Positions 25,016 to 37,818 are shown, counted from the first letter of the stretch. The stretch: 64,000 nt of DNA from Zonotrichia leucophrys gambelii (GCF_028769735.1 NC_088175.1:496001-560000), one strand, 5' to 3'. Numbers and translations are program-made. The notes: a model not told the origin generated them from the letters alone.

Positions 25016-26450
25016 TCCAGGCAGGGGCTAAAGCTCTGGCCAAAAGGGGAATCACACACAGGGACTCCAGTGCCACTCCCTGAAAATCATTCCCATGCTG
25101 AATTCCTGCAGACAGCTGGAATTGTCCAGGCTTAGCTCTGGGCATCAATAATTTGGGGGATTATTTGGGAGCCTTCCCAATTTCGTGGTTCTGTGCAGGC
25201 CCAAGCCCCTTAAATATCACCTCTGTATAAACCACATGCTCCAACCCTCTGAAAATTCCCATTCTTAGGGAAATCCAGCTTTAGAAAATGCAGGTGTTAC
25301 AGCACCTGTTTTTACTCAGGGAACACATTAATGCAATTAACTTCCCAAAGTTTTACTGTATGGGGAGGGGTGTGCTTGGGAGCTGTGAGCAAAGTGCCTC
25401 TTTTTCTTCTGCTGTCAGAATTAGGGGACAAAAAAGTTCCATGGGTGGTCCACAGGGAAGGGAGGAATCTTTTCCTTTCTTTTTCCTTTCCCTCCTCCAC
25501 AAACAAGCAGCAAAGAATACACTGCCTTCAGCAGGCAGAATGTCTCTATTTGCTTTTAATTGCACCTTTCAGCAAATTTACCAACTGCTCCTTTGCCATT
25601 TATTTGCCAGGGGCTGGGGTGTGAAGGGTGCTTATGCAAAGTGTGCTCTGGGAGGGTGGTGATACCCAGCCCTGGGGCTTGTTTGATTACATCCATGCCT
25701 TGTCTAAGAGGGATGTTTTGGCCCTGGAATGAAAATAAAGCCAGGAAGCCCTATGAGGTTTTGTTTTCTTGGTTCTTAGAGAGAGCAGCTGCCCACATTT
25801 GGTTGGATTTGAAGGGAATGGAGTGTTTTGTGCCTGCAATACAAGGTCACAGGTTCACAGACCTTTATGTTAAATTGACCCCTTCCCATCCCAGGCCACA
25901 TCTCCAGGCAGGTATCAGTGGTCACACCAGAGTTATTCCCAGTGCCAGTCCCTTTAGCTGTCCCCTAGAGCTGGGTCCCCACTGGAACAGGCTGCTGGAT
26001 GACCTGGGCACAGAGGGAGAAGTCTTAAAGTGATATTTCAGAGTGCTCCCATGAACAGTGATGTCTGTGCCCAAGGCCAGGTGGATTTTGGGTCCACGTG
26101 AGGAGAGGAGCAGCTGGCCCAGGGTCAGCCAGTGATGCTCTGTGGCTGGCACAGATGTGGATTGGGATCAGAGATGGAGTTTCAGGGAGCTGGTTCATCC
26201 TTGGCTTTGCTGCAGGCTCCCTTTGGGGTATTGCCTATGGCACAGAGGTTTCTGTCTCAGAGTCAGGTTCCCTGACCTTCTCTGGGACATTTTGTGTCAC
26301 CACTTCTTTAGAATAAGAAGTGGGCAGATGGGAGAGGTTCCTGCTTCCCCTTCAATGTTCACCCCATCATAGGTCAGAGGGGAGTGAGCTCCATCTCCCA
26401 GGTCGGCAGCAGGAGCAGATCCAGAGCCCCATGGCTTGTCCTGGGTTGGG
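25016..26450. other. unique sequence
   Basis: Overlapping plus and minus frames up to 157 codons have no recognised domain, and I do not call a gene. Confidence 0.5.
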
Positions 26451-26731
26451 GACACTGTGACATCCTGGACAGAGTGACACCCTGGACAGAGTGACACCCT
26501 GGACAGTGAGTGACATCCTGGAGAGCGTGACACCATGGACAGAGTGACACCCTGGACAGTGAGTGACATCCTGGACAATGTGACATCATGGACAGTGTGA
26601 CATCCTGGACAGCATGACATCCTGGACAGAGTGACAGCCTGGACAGAGTGACACGCTGGACAGGGTGACATCCTGGACAGTGTGACATGCTGAACACAGT
26701 GACACCCTGGACAGAGTGACACCCAGGACAT
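26451..26731. repeat. minisatellite, about 17-bp unit, about 15 copies
   Basis: Units such as gtgacaccctggacaga and gtgacatcctggacagt vary by a few bases and sometimes by added gagt. Because the period is not a multiple of three but indels restore frame, minus-strand frames stay open through it (144 and 159 codons). These are artefacts of the repeat. Confidence 0.94.
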
Positions 26732-26804
26732 CCTCTCTGCTTGCCTTGCTCACAGCCTCCAGAGGAAGGAACCCCTGCCCTGCTCAGAGATAACACTGAG
26801 CCCT

Positions 26805-26880
26805 GTGAGCCACAGCTGAAGATGGGGATTGGGCCCTTCCAGGTCCTTTCCAACCCAAATAATTCAATGATTGTGTGAAA
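26805..26880 (+). mobile_element. CR1 LINE 3' tail fragment
   Basis: It contains ccttccaggtcctttccaac and ccaaataattcaatgattgtg, a decayed CR1 terminus. Confidence 0.65.
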
Positions 26881-29734
26881 CCCAACCTGTTGGGAGTGGA
26901 ACCTGTTCAGAGGGGTAGCTCAGCCCTGAAGTGTTTCTACACATCACAATTACCATTAACTTTGCAACCATTTTGAAAGGGAATTTGCTCTTTGCTAGAG
27001 TGTTGGATTAGCAACACCTTCAGGACTTGTGCTCCCAGTCTGAGTATGATTTGGACACACCTAAAAAAGTTATTTAAGAAAACAGAAAAAGGCTGACAGG
27101 TTAAACTTATTTTTTTTACCACCAGATCAGCTGGATATTAATGTTGAAAATGTTTTCAGGTGTGTATTTCTTCCTGGGAAAGTAAAGCAGGTACAGGTGT
27201 GACTTTAGCAGAGCTGGCCAGAGAGCCAAGGTGGGTTAAGAGCCAAGAAAAGGTTTTAAAGGGGCAGCCCCTGCCAGTGCCCTCACCAGGACTGAGAGTG
27301 CATCTCTGAGTGAGCATTTCCAATAGGGCTCAAAGTGCAGGGGTGCCCTGGCAATCTGCCATCCTTTTGGAACATCACAACCACCTTTACCTGAGAGACA
27401 GCTGCTTAAAACCCTTCCCTGCCTTCTCTTTATATTCCTTCAATGCTACAAAATACGACTTCCCTGGCCTTATTTTTATATATGCTGCAATTCCATTTTA
27501 AAGATGGTAAATATAAAATGCTTACAAATATAGGCTTATATTTTATACATGGCTACTTTTTAGTAGTGTTGGGCTTTCAATAATTTTTTTTTTTTTAATT
27601 TCTCCTGCCCTGGATGTGTGTTCAAATGGGCCATTTCCTCCCAAGGATTGTAAATTTTGCACTGTGGGCAAAGAAGCCTCAAAAGAATAAAGTTTTTCAG
27701 GCAAAATATCCAGGGGACAATATCTGCTTTCATAGAGCTCTGAACATGCTGTTTGCCATCTCCTAATCTTATTCCTATTTTTTTTCTTTTTCTTTTTTTT
27801 TAATGCTGCTGGAGACCAACTTCTGGTGGCAAAGTCCTTGTACAGAAAAAAGTGACTATTTTAACCAATAGCCTGAAATCACACATTCTTTCATTGAAAA
27901 CAGTTAATTAGGAATTGAGCTCTGAAGTTAATTTCACCAAGGTCATTCCCTGTTCTATTGGGTCCAGTGACCCTGTCTTGAGTAATCACAGCATTAACAT
28001 ACAAGGTTATAGCTTTCTTTTCAGTTGATGACATAATCTCTTTAATTGGTGTCAGGAGGCCTGCTTATGAAAGGACCATGGAAAACACCTATAGACTATA
28101 ATTTTACTTTCCCCATTCACAGAGCAAATGAAACAAGCCTTAAGAATGTACTAGAGGCTCATTACATCCCCCAGCCTGTCAACACAAAGCCCCTCCGTTC
28201 CAGCCAGGGCATTAGCAATGATCAATTCTGTTTACCCCCAGCCCCAGCCCGTGAACTATTAACCTCTTCAGCAAAACTGGTGAATAGTAAATGTCAGATA
28301 ATCCTCTCTGAGAAAGTTAAGAGGGTGGATAATGCATTTTAATTGATTAAAACTTGCACGGACAAAAGTTTAAAATATCAACAGGAGAATCCCTCGCCAT
28401 TCCTATTTTTGGTCGGACGTGATCCAACTATTCTGGGTTGACCCCGGTGTCCACTTTAATTTTAGCTTTTCTGAGAGAAAACTTCTCTAAAAACTGTACC
28501 TGAAAATTCATATCCTGCTTAGCAGAAATTCTGCTTTTAGGAGACAAGATCCCCTTTGCAGCTTGTGTGTTTGGGCTACCCAGGGCTAAACCAGGGTAAG
28601 ATTTACACTGGTTGTTACTGGAGGCGCATTTCAACAAATATCCCTGCAGACCATATTCAAAAAGCTCCAGAAACTGTGTGAAAATACTTTTTTTCTGTGT
28701 TCTTTAGTTATTTATTTCTAGGAGTTACTGCTTAGTATTTTTTCTATTTTTTTTTTTTAGTAGTTTGGGACTCTTGCATATTCTATGATTGATCCAGCTC
28801 CCTCACACGGAATTTTCTTTGTCACATCTATGAAATCTGTCTGAAGCACTCTCTGAATGACAGAGTCTTAAATTTATAGTTACCAACACTATATTGTTTA
28901 CGAAGAAAACAATATGTATTTCTCCTGCACCACAATTATTCACATTTTCTTTTTTTTCCCTATTGCATTCCTCTAAACCTTCTGCTATTTCTGATTTTTG
29001 TTTTCAATATCTCTTGAGGGGGTTCACAGAGCCTCCTTTCCTACTGCTGCTCATTACTTTCTGAACATTCCCAGCTCCTGAAGACCTCTCTTAAGTTCAT
29101 ATTTATAAGCTGAAATAAATTCTTGTACAATTCATATTTTCTGATTGAAAACAATTTTTGTCTTGTTTAAAACAGGAGAAAAAATATTGAAAACAATCTG
29201 ATTGTTTCTAAAGGAACAAAAGTTCTCTTTTGAAAGAGAGAACTTAAAAAAATAAGAGTCTATTTTTTCTTGGTTGTGTCTGAAGAACACATTCATGTCA
29301 GCCCTTCCCAACCCTTCAACTTGAACAGGCTTTGTTATATTCTGTATTGTATTCAGGGGGTTGTAGATACAAGTAGGGAATGTGTTTTACCATCCCTGGA
29401 AATATGTAATTTATAGGGTAAATGATGGTCTTTGCCCTTCATCCCTTCCCTTTCTAGGAGAGCTGAGGGTGGAAACTGCTGAGCTTGAGCAAATTCCCAG
29501 TGGGTTTGTTTTCCTGGGATGAAGTTTTGTACGCACCAGCCTCACCCTGGCCAGCTCCAGTCTCCAAGTGATGCTGCTCTGTGAGCTTCATGTCATGAAT
29601 CATACAATCACCTTTCCATTTTCTCTAAGTTGGAGCACCAAGGGGATTTTCAGTCTTTTGTGTCCCTTTTTGGAGGAGAAACTGCATTTCCTGGAGCACA
29701 GCCACCTCTCTTTCTTGGTACTGTGAACCAAAGG
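26881..29734. other. long repeat-free AT-rich stretch; candidate conserved non-coding block 27860-28460
   Basis: There is no CR1 or LTR for 2.8 kb. The part 27860-28460 has many homeodomain-type cores (gttaattagg, tttaattggt, tttaattgatta) and unusually clean, complex sequence including CpGs at 28405-28450. A regulatory role is inferred from composition and the presumed SIX6 neighbourhood only. Confidence 0.4.
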
Positions 29735-29950
29735 ATGGTGACAAAATTTTTAGCAGGGGTGGTTTTAAACTAAAAGGGTGTCAAGTGAGACTGAATGTAA
29801 GGAAGAAGTTTTTACAATGAGGACGGTAAAACACTGGCACAGGCTGCTCAGAGGAGCTGTGGATGCCCCATCCCTGGAAGTGTTCAAGGCCAGGTTGGAT
29901 GGGGCTCAGAGCCACCTGGTCTGGTGGAAGAACTCCAGATGATTTTGGGC
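29735..29950 (+). mobile_element. CR1 LINE 3' fragment lacking the last bases
   Basis: It contains ggtggttttaaactaaaagg, ggaagaagtttttacaatga, ctgctcagaggagctgtgga and gttcaaggccaggttggatg. It ends before the usual tail. Confidence 0.9.
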
Positions 29951-30509
29951 ATTACCACTGGTTGATCTGGAGTTGCACAGTTGCAGACTCAGCTGGCTGA
30001 TGTCAGCAGAAGAGTTTTACATGATTTATTGTCATTTTCTGCTCTTGTGGAGCTCCCAGGATGTGGCAGGGTCCTTGGCTGTGGTAAGGTGGACAAGCTG
30101 CACCCACTCCCACCCCAAAGAGCTGAATGTGCCCAATGGGACTCAGACCCCTCTCCAGGGGCTTCTTTTCTTCTCCTGAGGTTGCTGTGAGCTGCATGGG
30201 GCTTTAGCTTCTCTGCCATCACCTTCTCTCATTTTGCTTCCTTCTGGACTCCAGATGAGACCCAACAATTATTTTTAGGAAGGCACTGCTGGTCCAGCCC
30301 CTCAGCTCTCTCAGCTGGAGCAATCACTCTGAGAGGAGCACTCACCCAAACTTCTGCCATGGGCCATAGTAGAGTTCATTGTGTCCAAATTCAGATCTTT
30401 TAAACTCAGTCCTTTTTTTATTCTTGGTATTTAGGTAATTATTATCTCAGAGCACGGTCCTGACTTGGATGCAGAGGTGGGGATGTGTGTGTCTGGGAAT
30501 GGAGTCAGG
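29951..30509. other. unique sequence
   Basis: Nothing recognised. Confidence 0.5.
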
Positions 30510-30752
30510 GAGCCAGAGTAGGATTAGCTTGGACATGAGGAAGAAGTTCTTGGCTGTGAGGGTGGTGAGGTGCTGGCAAAGCTGCCCAGAGCAGCTGTGG
30601 CTGCCCCATCCCTGGGATAGCTCCAGGCCAGCCTGGATGGGGCTTGGAGCAACCTGAACTAGTGGGTGACATCCCTGCCCTTGGCAGGGGGCTTGGAAAA
30701 AAACAATCCTTGAGATGCCCTCAAACCCAGACCATTCTGTGATACTTGAGTT
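30510..30752 (+). mobile_element. CR1 LINE 3' end
   Basis: It contains aggattagcttggacatgag, gaagttcttggctgtgaggg, cagagcagctgtggctgccc and ccagaccattctgtgatact. Confidence 0.92.
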
Positions 30753-32789
30753 TGCTGATAATTTACTGTGTGGATTTGGGAATAAAACAACCCATTTCCT
30801 CAGACAGTGCTGCTCCTTAATCAGCCACAACAATTATAAAATACATTCTGCCCTCCACACCTCAGCCTCCATTCAGAAGTAAGGCACCTTCCCTTCAACA
30901 CAGAGACACTCCACAATTTTCTTATTTGTCTCCTCTTTTTTTTTTTTTAAACTTGTTTAAGTCTTGAGGAGCCCATCTTGCCCATTCAGGCACAGAATGC
31001 GTGTGCGTGCATGCGTGCGCGTGTGTGCTCCCAGTGAAAGGAAGGGAAAAAAACCCACAGGTTTGAGTTTGTACAATGTTTGCCCCTTTTCCCAGCAGGG
31101 ATGGGTTTTGAGAGCCAGGAGACAAAAAGCGTGGCCTCAACAAGCTGAATTTAAAAAAGAACATCATTTTCGTTATGTAGTCAATCTCAATTACAAGCAA
31201 ATGTTTTCTCTGTTGAGACTTTTCTCTTTTCAGAGCATTATGCAAGGCTCTTTTGTGGGTTGAGAGAAAGGATCAGTGGTCAATAGGGAGCAGAGTGTTG
31301 TGTACAGTGGATTTTTGTATCCTTTAGTCTACTACATAATGCGTTTTGTCAGGAGAACAGCCCAACATCCTGAGCAGATTTGCTGAATTAAAGAGCACAG
31401 CAGGGATAGGAAACTTGTTGCTAGGTGACTGACAACTGCTGCATGTCACTATCTCTGTGCCGGAGGTTACTCTTCCCTTTTCTTCCACCACTCAGCCTTG
31501 CCTTTTAATCTGCATCTATAATTAACTCTCTTAATACCACGCAGCCATTTCTCTCCCTTTTGCTTCACGTGGTTCTCCCCATGTTATTTCATCTCAAAAG
31601 GGGAGGATGGAAACTGTTTAATTTTTGTGCTTTGCTTGGCGGGGAGAAGTTGGGCGCAGCGTCTCGTGTTGGGGCTGGGATGAGATGGCTCTTAAAAGGC
31701 ATTTCAGGAGATGTATGCTCTTTGTTCATCCTAATGCCCAGTGAAACATCGCTGTGTTTACCATCCTCTCTAAAGCCTGTTTGTTTCAATTCATCTTAAT
31801 TGAAACGTGATTGCTTTTAACTGTTTAGGTTTGGTGACCTTCCAAGCTCTCTCGCTTGTGTATTTTGCAAAATAGATTTTTCTTTATACGAGGCTCTTTC
31901 TTCAATGACTGGAAACCCAGGGCTGCATCTGGCCTGGATTTTTAGTGGCAGAAGTCAACCAAACAGCAAGTGTTTACCCTGCTTCTTTTCACTCTTATTT
32001 TTGCTCTTATTTTTCACCCGCTGCTGAGCCATTAGCTGCATTTGTGAAGGTCCCTGTTGTTCCGAGGATGGATCTGTGTTAGAGAATTACACCCCATCAG
32101 TCACTCCAGAAATACGTTTATTTTAATTTTAGGTTTTATTCCAACAGCTAATTCAAAATACAGGGTGTTTGATGAATGTTCTAATTGCAGATATGGGATT
32201 ATTTGCTAGGGTTTTTTTATTTAAAAAAGAATGACACGAAAATGTGCTCCACTGCTTTTTCCTTGCACTCTTTCAAACAGCACCTTTTTTTCTTCATTTT
32301 CTGTGCATGTGTTTTGGGGAGGCTCAATTCAGAAGTTCCAAGGAATTAAACCAACAAAAGCTCTTTTTTCCTCTTGCAGGTTTGCAATAAAGCTGTGATC
32401 ATGGGAAGTGTGTACCTTGGACACTCTTTATACTGAAAATTAGACAGCAATTTAAGAAGAATGGCCAGGCAGATGGGAGAAGTGCTGCTGGTGAAATTAG
32501 GTGGCAGTTGTTGCTTCTGGGGCACTGTCCCCTCTCTGCTCAGTGGAGTGCTCGACTTGAGCAATTTAAAGGAAAAGGAAGGAAAAAAAATCCCAAAGGC
32601 TCTTGAATAGCTGCTTCTAAGCAGGAGCTCTTTCCTCACCAGTGCAAAAGGTTTTACTGACAGCAGGAACTGCAAACTATGTCAGTCTCTATCAGCTTCT
32701 CTCAAAAGGGTCCTGTGGGGGCAGCCTTGGTCACCAGGAGTGGGTGGATTAATGAGCACCACCTAATTAATGTCCATGAGGAAGATGTT
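30753..32789. other. repeat-free stretch; candidate conserved non-coding block 31320-32100
   Basis: A short GT/GC alternating run (cgtgtgcgtgcatgcgtgcg) lies near 31000. From 31320 the sequence is free of recognised repeats and contains aaacttgttgctaggtgact (an RFX-like half site), gcttggcggggagaagttgg and tttcaattcatcttaattga. I infer possible conservation; no coding potential is seen. Confidence 0.38.
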
Positions 32790-33150
32790 CCACAAGGGCA
32801 TGGAGTGATAGGACAAGGGAAAATGGCTTTAAACTGACAGAGGACAGGGTTAAATTAGAATTTAGGGAGAAATCCTGGACTATGAGAGCAGGGAGGCCTT
32901 GGCACAGGGTGCCCAGAGCAGCTGTGGCTGCCCCATCCCTTGGGAGTGTCCAAGGCCAGGTTGGATGGGGCTTGGAACAACCTGGGATAGTGGAAGGTTG
33001 CAGAGATCATCTGCTAGGGATCATCTAGATCCAACCATCCCCCCAAATGATCCCTCCAGATCATCAATTTCTAACTCTCCTGTTGGAGCTGGGATGGTCT
33101 CTCAGGCTCCTTCCAACCAAACCACTCCACAATTCTGTTATTCCATGAGC
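32790..33150 (+). mobile_element. CR1 LINE 3' end with small insertion
   Basis: It runs from gagtgataggacaagggaaa through tagaatttagggagaaatcc and gctgtggctgccccatccct to gctccttccaaccaaaccac. About 85 bp around 33010-33095, between the body and the tail, carries a repeated gatcatctag/gatcatc motif. Confidence 0.9.
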
Positions 33151-35574
33151 TTGGACCTCACGTTTGTAGCCTGGAGATGTGAATGGAGAGACTTTCACCC
33201 ATAATTGTGGCAGAGTCTGAGTTAAAATATTCCCAATCACAGATCAGTATTGAAAACCTGGTGATTAAATTACATTCTGTTAGTGACAAGGTCAAGCTCA
33301 CAGCACCACCCCAGCCTGGGGCTCATGCTCTGAGCACAGAACAAGTTCTTGCCTTTCCCTCCCTGACTGAGGGCGATGAACACACAAAAGTTCTGGCAAA
33401 GCAGAGGGAAGTTCTGCTAAGTATCTAAAATTGCAATTGTCCTGAGTGCAAGCTCTAACCCCAGAGGAAGCCCCTGCAGCATCCATTCATGTTCCCTCCT
33501 CACATCCTCAGCTCCCAGCTCCCTCTGAGCTTTTCCAGTTTTTAATGCAGCCCTTGTTGGAGATGCAGCTGTTGCCACAATCTGTTTCTGCAAAGCAGAG
33601 CCCTTTCCAGGCACCAGTCCCCAGGCATGAATGGGAAAAGAGTGGGGAAGATGAAAGAAAAGGTTGGGGAGAAAGGTGACAATGACAGAGAGGGGCAGCT
33701 CCAGCCTGGTCCCTCTCACAGCACTGACCAGTCTCTGGACACAAAGTCTGCCCAAAGTGTTTTTCCCAAGTGTTGCACATAAAATGTGATAAAATCCATG
33801 ACCCTGCTGCCTGTAGCTGTGCTGGCATTGCAGGCAGATCATGAGAGAAGTGGGAGATGTTCCTCAAGGTGTGCAGTGCAAGGTAATTATCAATCATCTT
33901 CAAGGCTTCTCCGGAGGGTTCCTGTCATGCCTTGCCTGTGAAACACAAGGAGATGATGGAGAGCAGGAATTCAGATCATGGCATTATCTGCTCTGAGGTG
34001 ACACCTGCCTGTCTGCTCTGCCCCCAGGAAGATGAGATTCAGTTCCTCTCTCCAGTGAGGGGAGTGGATTCCCCATTCACATCCCACCTCTCTCTTTTCC
34101 CACCTTGCCACACAATGGCTGTAATTAATTGGCTGTGCCCTTCTTTGTACAGCCCTGGAGGCAGAGCACTTGTCCTTGCTGTGGGTTTGTTTTCCAACCT
34201 GGAAAAATGGGGGAGAAACCTTCACGCCATACCTGAGACAAAAAGTTAGGAATTGTGTGAGCAATGGGACTGAGCCACCACACCTGCTCTGCACAAAAAT
34301 GCAGGTGTGGGATTCAAACACACTGGCAGGGACACAAAGGAAATGCTACTTACAAAAGATAAAATATAGAGATAAAAATACAGAAGTACCACTTATCCCC
34401 TGTCTCTGCTGGAAATGCAGGAATCCTAAGGATACAAGGGGAAGTGTGGAGACACAGGTCTGGAACAAGAAGGGAAGCTTTTCTTCCTCCATGAAGGTTT
34501 TTTTCCATAGTTAAGAGCATAAATCCAGATTTAGAGCTGTAAATTGGAGAGCACAATATGTGTTTCATACCTCAAACTATCCCTGACCCAGTAAAAGGAG
34601 GAGCAGCTCTGCATCTCAGGGTTTGCTTCCTGACTCATCTTGATCTCACTTATTAATAAATTTATGGACTCTGAGATGACTTGGCCAGACTGTGTTCTTG
34701 TCTAAATTTAGCAGTCAATTTGGTTTATTGCTTCAAGGCTGCATTGAAGAAGAATCAACAAAAAAGCATCCTTTTTTTTTTTATCACTGGAGTTACAAGT
34801 GCATTTGTGTGAAAATGGGTCTGAGCTTGGAAATAACAGCAATTAATTATTTATTAAGTGCACGTTGAGGATGGGCTTTTTAAAAAAACCCACATTGCAC
34901 CTCCTTTCCTCAGCATCTCTCATTTCTCCTTTGGCTGTTTGTTGTCTGTATTTTGCACTGGGTTTGCCAACACCATTCCCTGGACCCAAAAATGCTCCTG
35001 GAGACTGTGGGGAGGAAGGGATATCCTCTGACAGAAGGAAAAGAGGTGCTCGTGGTGAGGGACTGATGCTGGAGTTTTTTCTGGGCAGGTTTCTGTCATT
35101 TCAGGGGCCTATAAAGCATCTCACATATTTTAATCTGCTCTGCTGAGAAATAAAATTAAATCGTGCAGTGAAATCAATAGGACCAAGTAAAACATATCTG
35201 GAGCCATCTGCTGCCTAGTTAGAGCACAAAGAGAGACAGTTTCCCAAATTACTCTTTCAATGGAAAATGAGCAGCAGGTTTTATAACAGAATTTCATCTT
35301 GTGGGAAACCAATCAGAAATGCTTTTGTACCCGAATTTAGTGACTGGCTGCATCCCTCATCATCTCTCACTGAGGCTCCAGCTCTGGCAACTGTGAAAGA
35401 CTCTGCTGTTTTGTTTTGTTGAAGGGAAAAAACCTCAGTGGGAATTGGGTTAAGATCTCCCCTCCTTGCCCAGTCCTCAGTCATGTGAGGAGTTGTTGGT
35501 TCAGTGTCTCATTTTAACTCATTTTCGAGGCTCAGGTCTGTGGAGTGATGAAAACTCTCCCTGTGTCTCCCCTG
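33151..35574. other. unique sequence
   Basis: Frames up to 141 codons overlap on both strands with no domain. No repeats are recognised. Confidence 0.5.
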
Positions 35575-35958
35575 TGTGACCGTGTTCACAGGGGTTTGAG
35601 GGTGAGGGAAGAGACGAGGATCTGACTCCATGTTTCAGAAGGCTGATTCATTATTTTCTGATATATATTACATTAAAACTATACCAAAAGAATAGAAGAA
35701 AAAGTTCTCCTCAGAAGGCTAGCTAAGAATAGAATAGGAAAGAATGATAACAGAGGTTTGTGGCTCGGCTCTCTGTCTGAGCCAGCTCACTGTGATTGGC
35801 CATTAATTACAAACAACCAACATGGGCCAATCACAGATGCACCTGTTGCATTCCACAGCAGCAGATAATCAATGTTTGCATTTTGTTCCTGAGGCCTCTC
35901 AGCTTTTCAGGAGGAAAAACCCTAAGGAAAGGATTTTCATGAAAAGATGTCTGATGCA
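35575..35958 (-). mobile_element. solo TguLTR5-like LTR with perfect 6-bp target duplication
   Basis: It is 384 bp with TG...CA ends, flanked by cccctg on both sides (35569-35574 and 35959-35964). The minus reading has CCAAT boxes near the middle. The AATAAA position reads AATGAATC here (aataatgaatcagcc), so the poly(A) signal is mutated. It is the sister of 2451-2852 and 39005-39383. Confidence 0.95.
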
Positions 35959-35984
35959 CCCCTGCACTCTCTGGTCCCTCTTTT

Positions 35985-36260
35985 TGAGCTGCCAGGTTGC
36001 TCAAAGGCCCATCCAGGTGGGGTTTGGACACTTCCAGGGATGGGGCAGCCACAGCTTCTCTGGGCACCTGTCCCTACCCTACAGTGAAAAAAAAATCCTA
36101 ATATTTAATCTAAACCTGCCATTTGTCACGTTAAAGCCATTTTCCCTTGTCCTATCACTCCACACCCTCATCAAAAGTCCCTCCCCAGCTCTCCTGGAGC
36201 CTTTCAAGGCTCTGGAAGGAGTTCCAGGGTCTCCTCAGGGCCTGGAATGTTCTGTTAAGC
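35985..36260 (-). mobile_element. CR1 LINE 3' fragment
   Basis: It contains gccaggttgctcaaaggccc, cacttccagggatggggcag, ccttgtcctatcactccaca and ctcctggagcctttcaaggc, all reverse complement of CR1. Confidence 0.9.
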
Positions 36261-36420
36261 CCAGGATTTTCCTGCTCTTTATTTCAAAACACTCAAGAAT
36301 GACAGAAATGCAGGAAATTATCAAAACTGGAATTTCCATTCATTATTTTCCCTGATCAAACATTAAATTCTTTAGAAATGTAACCAAACTTATGTTTGTT
36401 TATGGAGTGGGGAGCTCTGC
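36261..36420. other. unique sequence
   Basis: Nothing recognised. Confidence 0.5.
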
Positions 36421-36700
36421 TGCCATTAAATTAGTTGTGACATTTTAATGTAATTAGACAACATTAGTGTCAGATAAGATTCATTAATGGACCTTGATCT
36501 TTGGTGGTTGTTCAAAATTGATTTTTGCAATGGAAATCTATGTTGGATGGAGGGAAAAAATCATAAATTCACCTTTCTGCTAAAATGCTCAGCTAATTGA
36601 CATAAGTACATTAATGAGAGCAACACACTAATAGGATTATATCAATATTCCCCCTGCATCAGTTAGAGACCCAGCAGCAATGGTCATTAATTATTGCTTT
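36421..36700. promoter_or_regulatory. dense cluster of TAAT homeodomain cores (candidate enhancer)
   Basis: Around nine TAAT/ATTA cores occur in 280 bp, including ttaaattag, taatgtaattag, acattag, tcattaatgg, gctaattgac, acattaatgag, actaatagg and tcattaattattg. The segment has no recognised repeat. AT-rich sequence makes such cores common, so function is only a hypothesis supported by the likely SIX6 neighbourhood. Confidence 0.3.
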
Positions 36701-37543
36701 ACAGTAATCCTTGGCAGCTTTTGCAGGACGTGGATTGCCCTTCCTTCAGAAGATCTTTCTGCTTTGTTATTTTCCACAGTTTTGGGGCTTTGCTGTTGTT
36801 TCTATCAATGTAGAAAACTTCAAGGCTGGGTGCCTAAAATTACTCTCCTAAATCTATGCTTTGATAACTGTCCAAAACAGAGTTGTGTTTTTCCTTCTTA
36901 GGACTGAAATTCCAAGACATCATATGAAACACTTAAAATACTGATGTTTTTGAAATCAGAATGTAACTGTGTTTGAAGGGGATTTGCAAGACCAGGAAAG
37001 ATATCGGTTCAATTCTCACTAAAAGTCAGATTTTCTAAAGAAATATATATAAATCTGTTTTAACATGTTCAAGGTGAAAATTTTGTCTAAAGATTTTAGC
37101 AGAATTACTTTTAATATCTGCTAACACTTTTATATCTTTTGTCTGGCTGTATTAAACCAAAACAAAATGTTTAAACTTCTGAGTTTTAAATGCAAGCGAA
37201 AAGTGATAAAAAATTCCTGATATTTTAGAATGAACTGGGTTTTGTAATGTTAAAAGCAACAGTTATATTTAATCTTTAAACAACATGGGTTTAGTGATCC
37301 TTGTTTATCTTTTACACCAGGTTTGTTTATCATGTCATTCAGTTTATTTTTATTGCCAATAGTGTGAAATAAAGCAGCCAGCACACAGGGCTGCTCAGAG
37401 AGCAGAATTTTAGTCACATTTCTAAATGAGCAGAGAGTATCTATATTTATATAAACCAGCAGAGATAGGGACAATAATCCCACTGGTGTGCACTGCAATG
37501 TGCAGCCAATTTCTCTCTACACCTCCCAGAACCTCTCCTTCCA
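36701..37543. other. unique AT-rich sequence
   Basis: Nothing recognised. Confidence 0.5.
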
Positions 37544-37818
37544 AATAACCAGGGACAGGACGAGAGGAAACGGCCTCAGCTTGTGCCAGGGGAGGTTTAG
37601 TTTGGATATTTGGGGAAATCTCTCCATGAAGGGTTTGTCAGGCACTGGCACAGCTGCCAGGGAAGGGATGGAGCCACCATCACTGGGGATGTGCAGAAGA
37701 TGTGTGGATGTGGCACTTGGGGACATGGGGTAGTGGTGGCCCTGGCAGGGCTGGGTTAACAGCTGGGCTTGATGGCCTTGTAGGGCTTTTCCAAGCTGAG
37801 TCATTCTGTGATTCACAA
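37544..37818 (+). mobile_element. CR1 LINE 3' end
   Basis: It contains agggacaggacgagaggaaa, cggcctcagcttgtgccagg, cactggcacagctgccaggg and gatggccttgtagggctttt with a gtcattctgtgattc tail. Confidence 0.93.

Noticed and set aside
26451..26731. CRISPR-like array
   Set aside because: Units are contiguous and degenerate with no unique spacers, and the genome is vertebrate.
26297..26853. Repetitive Cys/Val/Ser minus-strand frames of 144 and 159 codons
   Set aside because: They are translations of the 17-bp minisatellite; several frames are open at once, as expected of a repeat without stops.
37005..37025. tRNA-like B box (ggttcaattc)
   Set aside because: There is no A box, acceptor stem or cloverleaf; a chance match.
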